Assembly (NCBI GenBank): GCA_017484285.1 | Contig: JAFUTH010000006.1 | Location: 248,001 to 312,000, forward strand | Direction: 5' to 3' | DNA from: Treponema sp. | GTDB taxonomy: Bacteria > Spirochaetota > Spirochaetia > Treponematales > Treponemataceae | Length of the DNA stretch: 64,000 bases | Part shown: positions 57,126 through 64,000 of the stretch, piece by piece | How the letters are laid out: every line of letters starts with the position of its first letter | How positions within the stretch are numbered: the stretch's first letter is position 1 | Program-made: the position numbers and the translations under genes | The notes under the pieces: generated by a model | The model's database searches: none | The model's input: the letters and a program-made list of their open reading frames with translations, nothing else | Told to the model about the DNA's origin: nothing

Positions 57126-58142
57126 TTAAAATTCTAAATCATCCAATCCATCATCATATTTATATTCTTTTAGCTCGGGTTTCCCATCAAACTTGAATTT
57201 GATTTTATTTATATCAAAAATGACAAGATTTCTTCCTGATGAATATAAAGAACTAGGATAGATAATGCCATTTATTCCTTTTTCCTTACAAATATCAGCA
57301 ATATATCGTGTAATAAAATATTCTGGTTTCCAAAAACCTTTTATTTGCTGTTCTTTTGTAAGAATCCCCGACCATAGCAATGCAGCTACAGCTATCGGAA
57401 GAGAATAACCATCTGTATTATCCGGATTAAAATAATTATAAATATAATCTTTGGCTAAATCCAAAATATCAGTTGCCTGTTCAATTTCTACTTTTTGAAA
57501 CCACAGAACACAATTCTTTTTATGAGAACATTCAGCTCCACACAAATCAATGGAATCTCCCAGATACCAATGACCTTGTCCAAAATGATTAAAACGTCCT
57601 TCAGAAATTGGCACATCTTGAGGATTCGGGGGTAACATATCATTATTATCAAATATTCTAGAATCTTTAGGTTCTCTTGCTCTGTAGAATACTTGGTTTG
57701 TAAAATTAATTTTCTCTAAAGAATCAATCCCTCTAATAATTTGTTTTCCAACAGAGTGCTTACAACCTAAATATGGATATTTAATAAGATAATTATAAAA
57801 CTCTCTTATTTTTGTTGCTGCATTATTTGCAATTTTTTCAATAAATTGTTTATGATATCTTTCTTCTCGAAAGTATTCATTTTCTGTAACTTCAGAATAT
57901 GCATCTAAATCACATCCGCAATTTGGACATGATATATTCTGATAAATTATTTCCTTTTGTTCATCTGTGAATCCTATATCTTCTAGCAAATCATAAAAGG
58001 ATTCATGTGGCTCATAGAAGTATGTTTCATGATCTTCTCTATCATAAGTAGAGTTACAACATTCGCAACCTGTAAGTCTTTCATTTAGTTCCTGGAGTTT
58101 TCGCTTTGGCAATTTTAATTCGAAATAATCTTCACAAAACAT
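57126..58142 (-). CDS. RES-domain protein with N-terminal zinc-ribbon region
   Basis: 338 aa from ATG 58142 (GAGG upstream; a TTG at 58157 is less likely). The N-terminal region has CECC and CPNCGC pairs. From residue about 175 the RES pattern is seen: VFYRAREPKDSRIF, EGRFNHFGQGHWYLGDS followed by CGAEC, and SSLYSSGRNLVIFD near the end. RES proteins of toxin-antitoxin systems destroy NAD+ by ADP-ribosyl transfer to phosphate; longer forms with HEPN or zinc modules occur in defence islands. Convergent to the 442-aa gene. Confidence 0.75.
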   Translation of the reverse strand: MFCEDYFELKLPKRKLQELNERLTGCECCNSTYDREDHETYFYEPHESFYDLLEDIGFTDEQKEIIYQNISCPNCGCDLDAYSEVTENEYFREERYHKQFIEKIANNAATKIREFYNYLIKYPYLGCKHSVGKQIIRGIDSLEKINFTNQVFYRAREPKDSRIFDNNDMLPPNPQDVPISEGRFNHFGQGHWYLGDSIDLCGAECSHKKNCVLWFQKVEIEQATDILDLAKDYIYNYFNPDNTDGYSLPIAVAALLWSGILTKEQQIKGFWKPEYFITRYIADICKEKGINGIIYPSSLYSSGRNLVIFDINKIKFKFDGKPELKEYKYDDGLDDLEF

Positions 58143-58207
58143 AATTTCCTCATTCAATTATAGCAACATTTTTTCTGATGCTGAAAAGACTGAAATGTTA
58201 AGGACGC

Positions 58208-58233
58208 AAGATATATCAAGGAGTCTATATCTT
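58208..58233. other. Hairpin between the small zinc-ribbon gene and RES gene
   Basis: AAGATATA (58208-58215) pairs with TATATCTT (58226-58233), with weaker pairing outside (AAGGA/TCCTT). There is no T-tract on the minus strand, so it probably modulates expression of the RES gene relative to its partner. Confidence 0.5.
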
Positions 58234-58251
58234 CCATCCTTAAAAAATTAG

Positions 58252-58458
58252 TTATCGGCCATAAGGATATGGATCAATTTTTGCATCACCTTGTCCATTT
58301 AATATCGTCCAAGAATGCCGATAATGTGGAATTTGATTAATCCGCGGACATGGTGGTAAAGAGGTTTTAGACTGATTTGTATAAATATATCCACAGTCAT
58401 CACATCTGTATTTTCCTGCAGATACATCACTTCCATAAGGTACACCTGTTTTTATCAT
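58252..58458 (-). CDS. Small zinc-ribbon protein upstream of the RES gene
   Basis: 68 aa from ATG 58458 with GGAG upstream. YRCDDCGYIY plus a later CPR and His residues suggest a rubredoxin-like zinc knuckle. It precedes the RES gene on the same strand, separated by about 110 bases with a hairpin. It is a candidate antitoxin or sensor subunit. Function unknown. Confidence 0.65.
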   Translation of the reverse strand: MIKTGVPYGSDVSAGKYRCDDCGYIYTNQSKTSLPPCPRINQIPHYRHSWTILNGQGDAKIDPYPYGR

Positions 58459-58561
58459 AGGCTGTCTCCTCTCCGAATGACTCCTTGACACAAATTCCTC
58501 AAACTTTTATTGTAAGGTATTAACTTTTTTGTGACTCATTCAGAGTTATAAATATTTTTTT

Positions 58562-58602
58562 AAGGACTATTTGCAGGTGGTGCTGCTTTTAGTCCTTTTT
58601 TA
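58562..58602 (+). terminator. Plus-strand terminator upstream of the first ATPase pair
   Basis: AAGGACTA (58562-58569) pairs with TAGTCCTT (58590-58597), followed by T. It would stop transcripts coming from the left (antisense to the RES genes) before the 58771 operon. A short palindrome GGAAC-GAC-GTTCC follows near 58605. Confidence 0.7.
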
Positions 58603-58770
58603 TTGGAACGACGTTCCTCAGTGTGATTGGCACAATTAAAATATATATACTTCTAAGAAAATCGTCAATGTTTAAGTGTGAAAAAATCACTTATTTTTAT
58701 CTTTACTCCTGCCGATATTTATATTATACTCGGTATAAATACGAAAAAATCACATTATCAAGAGGTTTTT

Positions 58771-60180
58771 ATGTTAATTAGATTTAATGTGAAGAATTTT
58801 CTTTCATTTAATGAAAAACTAGATATTAAAACACAGGAAAAACGTTCTCAAGAATTTGCAATGCTTTCTGGTTCAACTCGAGGTAAGAAAGATCATATTG
58901 TTGAAATTAATGATCAGAATATATTGAAATTCGCCGCTATTTTCGGAGCAAATGCGGCCGGAAAATCTAATGTTATAAAAACACTTGAATTTATCCAAAA
59001 AACAGTTCGTTCTGGAAATATACCAACAGGAGCTACCGAAAATTATTGCAAAATTTATTCCGCAAATAAGGATAAGGTTAGTTATTTTGAGTTAGAAATA
59101 TTAATTGATAATCAAAACTATTCTTATGGTTTTGAATATGAATTAAATAAAGGTATTTTACACTCAGAATGGCTTGTTAATTTAAGAAAAGATAAAGAAA
59201 TTGTTTTATTCGAAAAGCAAAATAAAAGTTCAAATTATCATTTTGATGGGATCTTAAAAAAGCTTGAAGTTCTACAAGTGTATGCTGATGGTCTTGAGGG
59301 AAGCAATAGTTTACTTTTATCAACCTTAAATAAAAATACCACCGGACTTTATAAGAAATACCCAGATGCTGTGATAATACAAAAGATATTTGATTGGATA
59401 GTAAATAAACTAAGTATAAATTTTCCGGATAACCCATTACCTACAGATGCTGCTTTTTTACTTGATGAAGATAATTTTTTAAGATTTTCAAATCTTCTAA
59501 ATTCTTTTGGAACAGGAATTAATAAATTAAAGAAAGCACCTATTGATGCAAAGAAACTAATTGAACAATTACCTTCTTTTATTCGAAATGAAATATTAAA
59601 GGGTATAGATCTAATGAACAAAACACTCGCTATAAATTCTGATATAAAATCAAAAAAATCAGAAATGGGAGCTATTATTCGAAATAATGAAGATATTTTC
59701 TTATTACATATTACACCAAATTCGACAGTTGAAGCGTATTCTATTTTATTTGAGCATAATTTCTTTGATCAATCTGTAGATTTTAAAATCTCAAACGAAT
59801 CAGATGGAACGGCAAGATTATTTGAATTAATTCAATTGCTTCTTGATAAAAATGACAAAACATTTGTCATTGATGAATTAGACAGAAGACTTCATCCATG
59901 TTTAACATATCAATTCGTAAAAACGTATTTACAGATTTGTAAAAATCGTAATATTCAATTAATTGTAACTACACATGAATCTCGGTTATTGGATTTTGAT
60001 TTATTACGAAGGGATGAAATTTGGTTTGTAAACAAAGATAAAAACGGGGAAAGTGATTTGTATTCACTTGAAGAATATAATGAAAGATTTGATCGAAAGA
60101 TTGATAAAGCATATTTGGAAGGACGTTATAAAGGAGTTCCTATCTTTACTACCGTATATCCAGTCGAGGATGACTTATGA
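58771..60180 (+). CDS. AAA15/21-type ATPase, partner of RloB-like protein (pair 1)
   Basis: 469 aa from ATG 58771 (AGAGG upstream). Walker A is FGANAAGKSNVI, and the ABC-type Walker B is FVIDELDRRLHP, followed by a TTHESRLLD sensor. This is the OLD/AAA15-21 type seen in RloA and in PARIS AriA-like ATPases. Its stop overlaps the ATG of the TOPRIM-like gene (ATGA). Probably forms a complex that senses phage and releases or activates the nuclease subunit. Confidence 0.85.
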   Translation: MLIRFNVKNFLSFNEKLDIKTQEKRSQEFAMLSGSTRGKKDHIVEINDQNILKFAAIFGANAAGKSNVIKTLEFIQKTVRSGNIPTGATENYCKIYSANKDKVSYFELEILIDNQNYSYGFEYELNKGILHSEWLVNLRKDKEIVLFEKQNKSSNYHFDGILKKLEVLQVYADGLEGSNSLLLSTLNKNTTGLYKKYPDAVIIQKIFDWIVNKLSINFPDNPLPTDAAFLLDEDNFLRFSNLLNSFGTGINKLKKAPIDAKKLIEQLPSFIRNEILKGIDLMNKTLAINSDIKSKKSEMGAIIRNNEDIFLLHITPNSTVEAYSILFEHNFFDQSVDFKISNESDGTARLFELIQLLLDKNDKTFVIDELDRRLHPCLTYQFVKTYLQICKNRNIQLIVTTHESRLLDFDLLRRDEIWFVNKDKNGESDLYSLEEYNERFDRKIDKAYLEGRYKGVPIFTTVYPVEDDL

Positions 60181-61085
60181 GAGAGATAAAAAAATTTGGA
60201 GAACGCTCTGCTTCACAAAATAAAGTACGACTATCAAAATATATTTTAATTATGGAAGGGGAAAAAACAGAACCATTATATTTTGATGCAGTAAATAATA
60301 ATAAAGAAAAAATAGGTATATCTTCTCTTATCCAACTGGTTCCAATGGTTAGAACTATTTCTGAAGAACATTGGAGTAATCCTTTGAAACTTCTAGAGGA
60401 ATTTCTGAGAAAGAAAACTGAATCAGCAAATCACATTACATATAAAACTTTTATTGATTGTATCGTAGATACAATTTATAGTGATGATAGTTTTAATATT
60501 GCTAATTCAGGCTTTGATAAAGTTGTATTTTCTGAATTAATGCGTTTTTATCCTAAAAACAAACTTAACGAATATATTAAAGATATAGATCAAGAAGTCA
60601 AGAATGTTATTCAGCATTTTAAAATTTGGTCAACCTTTACAAAAATAATAGAATCCTATATCCATCAAAAAATTGAAGAACAAACATTGAATCTTGATGA
60701 TGATGACAAGATTTGTCTTGTAGTTGATAGAGATCCTGATAGTTTTAAGCAATTTAATGATGTCTTAACTCTCTGTAGAGACAATAATGTCAAATTATAT
60801 ATCACAAATCCTCGGTTTGAATTTTTCTTATTATTACACAGCCCAAGCATAGACTCTTTGGATAAGAATAAATTATTTACTGATGAAGGTAATTATTTAC
60901 ACTCAGAATTACGAAAACTATTAGGAGCATATTCAAAAGAAAAGTTTGATACAGATTTTTTTATGAATCATATACAAGATGCAATCAATAATGAAAAGAT
61001 TTTTTGTGAAAATATCGAGCAATTAGAGAATACATTAGGTAGTAATGTAGGTCTTTTGCTGCAGGAACTTCTTGATGCTTCATAG
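60177..61085 (+). CDS. RloB/TOPRIM-like effector (pair 1)
   Basis: 302 aa. MEGEKTEPLYFDA holds the conserved Glu, and CLVVDRDPDSF the D-x-D of a TOPRIM-like fold; NPRFEFFLLLHSP is a further RloB family segment. It is AT-rich and translationally coupled to the ATPase. RloB-like and AriB-like TOPRIM proteins are suspected or known toxic nucleases in abortive defence. This role is inferred for this gene. Confidence 0.8.
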   Translation: MREIKKFGERSASQNKVRLSKYILIMEGEKTEPLYFDAVNNNKEKIGISSLIQLVPMVRTISEEHWSNPLKLLEEFLRKKTESANHITYKTFIDCIVDTIYSDDSFNIANSGFDKVVFSELMRFYPKNKLNEYIKDIDQEVKNVIQHFKIWSTFTKIIESYIHQKIEEQTLNLDDDDKICLVVDRDPDSFKQFNDVLTLCRDNNVKLYITNPRFEFFLLLHSPSIDSLDKNKLFTDEGNYLHSELRKLLGAYSKEKFDTDFFMNHIQDAINNEKIFCENIEQLENTLGSNVGLLLQELLDAS

Positions 61086-61353
61086 TTAATTATTTGTATT
61101 TTAGTTATTGGCTATCTAATTCTGTAAAGTATTTAAATACAAAAAAACACCTAGGGCTATGTTTCCAAAAAAAACGGACGCCATGAAAGCGACTTTTACA
61201 AACTAAAGAGTCTACCCACATAATAGTAATTATTCTTAAAAATACAAGAAAAAGTGTAAAGGCAGTGTTTTTTTTTTGCAAAACGCATGCAAAAATCAAC
61301 GTAAAAATAATCATAAATTCAGTGAATTTCTTGAGTAATAAAGCAGGCATTGC

Positions 61354-61405
61354 GGGCGGCGCTTGAGCCCGCAGAAGGGGTAGCGGAAAACGCCGCAGGC
61401 GGTTG
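61354..61405. repeat. 52-bp GC-rich repeat, copy 1
   Basis: GGGCGGCGCTTGAGCCCGCA at its start; the whole 52-bp unit recurs at 63532-63583 with two base differences. It flanks the second ATPase/TOPRIM pair on its left. Probably a dispersed genomic repeat. Confidence 0.8.
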
Positions 61406-61450
61406 GAGCGAGGGGAAGGCTTTCCCCTCTTATACTTATTTTTTTTATCA

Positions 61451-61471
61451 TTTTGCACAAAACGTGCAAAA
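61451..61471. promoter_or_regulatory. Palindromic operator upstream of the second pair
   Basis: TTTTGCAC-AAAAC-GTGCAAAA is a perfect 8-bp inverted repeat placed 14 bases before the -35. A related element (TTTTGCA...TGCAAAA) lies about 180 bases upstream. It is a candidate site for a repressor that holds the system silent. Confidence 0.6.
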
Positions 61472-61484
61472 TCACCAATTTTTC

Positions 61485-61514
61485 TTGACAATTTCGAACA
61501 AATTCCTTTATATT
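61485..61514 (+). promoter_or_regulatory. Promoter of the second ATPase/TOPRIM pair
   Basis: TTGACA (61485-61490), 18-bp spacer, TATATT (61509-61514), then AAAGGAG and ATG at 61537. Confidence 0.75.
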
Positions 61515-61536
61515 TTAACATATAAAGGAGCCAATC

Positions 61537-62862
61537 ATGCTTTTAGAGTTTAAGACTAAGAATTACAAATGTTTTAAGGATGAAGCAGTTTTCTCTATGA
61601 TGCCTGCGCCAAAGCAGAAGGGGCTGGATTACAGTCTTTTGACTCAGGCAGCCGGTAAAAAGGATTATACGGCTCTTTGTTCTTCTGTTGTATATGGTGC
61701 AAATGCTGCGGGAAAATCTAACATTGTAAGTGCGATTCAGACTTTTAAGAGCATTGTTCTACATGGAAACATAAACAATGTGCCGGGAAACTTTCCAAAT
61801 GCGGCAGAAAATACGCTTGAGCTTATTCCTAATAATTCTTTACCTGCCGATAAGCCTGAGCTGGTTTGTTTTTCAATTAAGTTTATTGATTCTGATTTAT
61901 TATTTGATTATTCTCTGGCAATTGATTTGGGGTCATTTCTTGATTCTGAATATAAGAGGTCTATTAAATCTGAAATCTTAAAGATTAATGAAAAAGATAT
62001 TTTTGCCAGAACTGAAAATAAGCTTGAAATTTTTGAAAAGAGTTTGAAATCTATTGAGCAGTATCTTCTGCCGGATTTTAAGAAAAACATCAAACTGATT
62101 TTGTCTTATTCCGAAAAGAGTTTGAAAGAGACTGATTTGTATATCATTAACGGTTTTAAGACTATGGTTAGCTCAGATATTTCAACCTTCTTTTATGACT
62201 TTTTTATGTCTAAGCTCAAAACTTACTATCAGACTTTTGCTGTAGACATGTATCCAACTTATATGAATAAGTTTTATGAAGATAGTCTTTTGAATGAAGC
62301 GGCAAAGAGTTTTGGAATTAATTCGAATAAACTGGTTTTTGTTCGCCAGAAAAACGCTTATGACCAGCAGCCTATTTTGTGTTCTGTTATGGAAAACGGC
62401 AGGCTTATTCCTGCAATTAATTTTGAATCTTATGGAACTGTACGATTTGTAAACACACTGCCTATGTTCGCTCAGGTTTTGAAAAAGGGGGGAACTATTG
62501 TAATGGATGAGTTTGATACTTCACTGCATCCGATGGTTGTTATGGATATAATAAATATTTTCCATAATGATGAGATTAACAAGAATCATGCTCAACTCAT
62601 TTTTAATACGCAGAACCCAATTTTTCTGAATAATAATCTTTTCCGCCGTGATGAAATAAAATTTGTTGAACGAAGTGACGAAACAAATTGCAGTGAATTA
62701 TATTCTCTTTCTGATTTTGGCACCAAGGGAACAAATGCCAGAAAGGGAAAAGATTACATGAACAATTATTTTATGAGTAAGTATGGTGCCATAAGGGATA
62801 TCGACTTATCCGATATCTTCAAGAAATTTGTGGAGAATGGAGATGCGCCGATTACAAAATAA
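61537..62862 (+). CDS. AAA15-type ATPase (pair 2)
   Basis: 441 aa. It begins MLLEFKTKNYKCFKDEAVFS, with Walker A YGANAAGKSNIV and Walker B TIVMDEFDTSLHPMVV. It is clearly related to the 58771 ATPase but diverged. The sequence overlaps the next gene by 20 bases. It should couple ATP-dependent sensing to the TOPRIM-like partner. The gene has its own promoter and operator. Confidence 0.85.
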   Translation: MLLEFKTKNYKCFKDEAVFSMMPAPKQKGLDYSLLTQAAGKKDYTALCSSVVYGANAAGKSNIVSAIQTFKSIVLHGNINNVPGNFPNAAENTLELIPNNSLPADKPELVCFSIKFIDSDLLFDYSLAIDLGSFLDSEYKRSIKSEILKINEKDIFARTENKLEIFEKSLKSIEQYLLPDFKKNIKLILSYSEKSLKETDLYIINGFKTMVSSDISTFFYDFFMSKLKTYYQTFAVDMYPTYMNKFYEDSLLNEAAKSFGINSNKLVFVRQKNAYDQQPILCSVMENGRLIPAINFESYGTVRFVNTLPMFAQVLKKGGTIVMDEFDTSLHPMVVMDIINIFHNDEINKNHAQLIFNTQNPIFLNNNLFRRDEIKFVERSDETNCSELYSLSDFGTKGTNARKGKDYMNNYFMSKYGAIRDIDLSDIFKKFVENGDAPITK

Positions 62863-63490
62863 TAAATACTTCTTCTCCGTAGAAGGAGAAACAGAAGAAT
62901 TATATTTTAAGCATCTCAAAAAACTAATTCTTGCAGAAGAAGGTAGAATTGCAAATCCAGTTTTTGTTATTCAAAAAGATTCTCCCGCAAAGGTAGCCAA
63001 AAAGATACCGATGATTTTGCCGTGTACAATTACCGCTGTTTTTGATGTTGAAGATGCGGATGCAGACCATCGCAAACGTTTTGAAAACACGCTCAAAGAA
63101 ATGAGTGAGGCTGAAAAACTTGGTAAGTCAATTAAATTTGATTTAGGTTATTCCAACATAGATTTTGAACTTTGGATTATTCTTCATAAAAAAGATTTGT
63201 TTGGCAACGTTGGAAGTAAAGCGCAGTATCTTAAAAATATAAATCAGATATTTGGAACAAAGTTTGAAGCGTTGCGTGAATATAAAACTGAACGTAACTT
63301 TTCACAGATTCTTTCAAAGATTACTCTGGATGATGTAAAAGCAGCAATTGAAAGGGCAGAAAAAATCACAAAGCAAAGGATGTCTGAAGGTAATCCAATA
63401 AGAACCTGTGGCTACGAATGGTTTGATAAAAATCCAGCTTTGTCGGTGCATTGTGTAATAAAAAAGATTTTGAGTGAGTGTGGGGTTTAA
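62843..63490 (+). CDS. RloB/TOPRIM-like effector (pair 2)
   Basis: 215 aa from ATG 62843 (GGAG upstream). KYFFSVEGETEELYFKHL carries the conserved Glu, and AVFDVEDADADHRK the acidic D-x-(E)D motif of a small RloB/TOPRIM protein. The segment GYSNIDFELWIILHKKDLFG is typical of RloB-like proteins. Shorter than pair 1's partner by about 90 residues. Coupled to the upstream ATPase. Confidence 0.82.
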   Translation: MRRLQNNKYFFSVEGETEELYFKHLKKLILAEEGRIANPVFVIQKDSPAKVAKKIPMILPCTITAVFDVEDADADHRKRFENTLKEMSEAEKLGKSIKFDLGYSNIDFELWIILHKKDLFGNVGSKAQYLKNINQIFGTKFEALREYKTERNFSQILSKITLDDVKAAIERAEKITKQRMSEGNPIRTCGYEWFDKNPALSVHCVIKKILSECGV

Positions 63491-63531
63491 AAAGCAGGCG
63501 TTGTAATCGAGTTTGCTTCGCAAACATCGCG

Positions 63532-63583
63532 GGGCGGCGTTTGAGCCCGCAGAAGGGGTAGCGGAAAACGCCGAAGGCGGTTG
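63532..63583. repeat. 52-bp GC-rich repeat, copy 2
   Basis: Same unit as 61354-61405 with two mismatches, in the same orientation. Together the copies frame the second ATPase/TOPRIM pair. Confidence 0.8.
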
Positions 63584-63619
63584 AAGCCGGCTCAGGCATA
63601 GCCTTCGCCGAGACTCGCT

Positions 63620-63644
63620 AAAAACAGTCCACTGGACTGTTTTT
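63620..63644. terminator. Bidirectional terminator palindrome
   Basis: AAAAACAGTCCA-C-TGGACTGTTTTT is a perfect 12-bp palindrome with flanking A and T tracts. It ends the second pair before the RhuM-like gene. A second small hairpin (GCCTGC/GCAGGC) follows at about 63645-63658. Confidence 0.75.
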
Positions 63645-63715
63645 GCCTGCTTGCAGGCCGCTCCCTAAGGGGTCGGCCTTCCCCTGCTATTTATAAAATA
63701 CGAGGAGGTACAACA

Positions 63716-64000
63716 ATGCCAGCAGATAATAAAAGTGAAATCGTAATTTTTAAGACTGCGGACGAAAAGATTTCTGTTGATGTCCGTTTTGAAGGCGAGA
63801 CTGTCTGGCTTACGCAGGCTCAGCTTGTGGACTTGTATGGGTCGAGCAAGGCTAATGTAAGTGAACACATAAAGCATATCTTTGAGGAAGAGGAACTTGA
63901 AGAAGCTTCAGTTGTTCGGAATTTCCGAACAACTGCGGCAGATGGAAAATCGTATCAGACAAAATATTACAACCTCGATATGATTATTTCTCTGGGCTAC
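63716..64000 (+). CDS. RhuM-family protein (5' part; continues past the window)
   Basis: 95 codons visible from ATG 63716 with GAGGAGG upstream. The sequence FEGETVWLTQAQLVDLYGSS, then VSEHIKHIFEEEELEEASVV and YNLDMIISLGY, matches the N-terminus of RhuM family proteins, which have a HTH. They are often inside type I restriction loci near hsdR or hsdS. The gene is cut by the window edge. Confidence 0.88.
   Translation, partial: MPADNKSEIVIFKTADEKISVDVRFEGETVWLTQAQLVDLYGSSKANVSEHIKHIFEEEELEEASVVRNFRTTAADGKSYQTKYYNLDMIISLGY

Larger units (their letters stand above)
61086..61536. other. Intergenic region between the two ATPase/TOPRIM pairs
   Basis: 451 bases without a credible gene. From left to right: AT-rich sequence, an imperfect inverted repeat TTTTGCA..TGCAAAA near 61273-61293, a GC-rich repeat (61354-61405), a second inverted repeat at 61451-61471, and a promoter at 61485-61514. 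Confidence 0.6.

Noticed and set aside
61105-61521. 138-codon minus-strand frame in the intergenic region with a hydrophobic stretch
   Set aside because: It crosses the 52-bp repeat, the operator and promoter of the next operon, and its composition follows those elements. No ribosome site was seen.

Overview
The window looks like chromosome of a gut or rumen spirochaete, most likely Treponema. This rests on recognised protein types and style (secreted SGNH esterase lipoproteins, LacI/AraC hybrid regulator, acetate kinase, GH3-family enzyme), not on a database search. It has three parts.

(1) Host flanks (1-4819 and 43887-49216). Two lipoprotein SGNH/GDSL esterases (minus strand) sit beside a divergent sensor-regulator gene. 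That gene is cut in two by a prophage. Its 5' part is 4533-4819 and its 3' part is 43887-45806; joining them at the 5-bp duplication restores one open frame of about 733 codons. Acetate kinase and a GH3-family acyl-adenylate enzyme follow.

(2) A complete Mu-like transposable prophage, 4820-43886 (39,067 bp). It is flanked by a 5-bp duplication (GCGGC) and carries a 20-bp inverted repeat near both ends. It combines Mu-type replication and head genes (MuA, MuB, Gam, GemA, gp27/28/29/30-like, protease/scaffold, major head protein) with a lambda/siphovirus-type tail (tail tube, G/GT frameshift chaperone, tape measure, L-, K- and J-like tip proteins). Early genes read leftward to the left end from an operator region at 14.35-14.50 kb. 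The S24 repressor and all late genes read rightward. Unusual contents are a radical SAM/auxiliary-cluster protein in the tail module, a nested pair of membrane/coiled-coil lysis-type genes in two frames, a MuF head protein with a C-terminal JAMM/RadC-like motif apparently reached by -1 frameshifting from the portal gene, a probable small RNA beside a reverse-strand moron, a tail-tip protein with twelve decapeptide repeats, and an outer-membrane-type protein downstream of the repressor.

(3) A defence island (49260 to the window end). A type I restriction-modification locus (hsdM, hsdS; no hsdR in view) is interleaved with cargo: an AAA_14/DUF4143 ATPase, an AAA/zinc-hook protein resembling RloC/PrrC anticodon nucleases, an unknown 442-aa protein, a RES-domain protein with a small zinc-ribbon partner on the opposite strand, two successive AAA ATPase + RloB/TOPRIM-like pairs, and the start of a RhuM-like gene. 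Much of 53.3-63.5 kb is visibly more AT-rich than the phage and host flanks, which suggests acquisition. The second ATPase/TOPRIM pair lies between two copies of a 52-bp repeat.

No tRNA, rRNA, CRISPR array, reverse transcriptase or insertion sequence was recognised.
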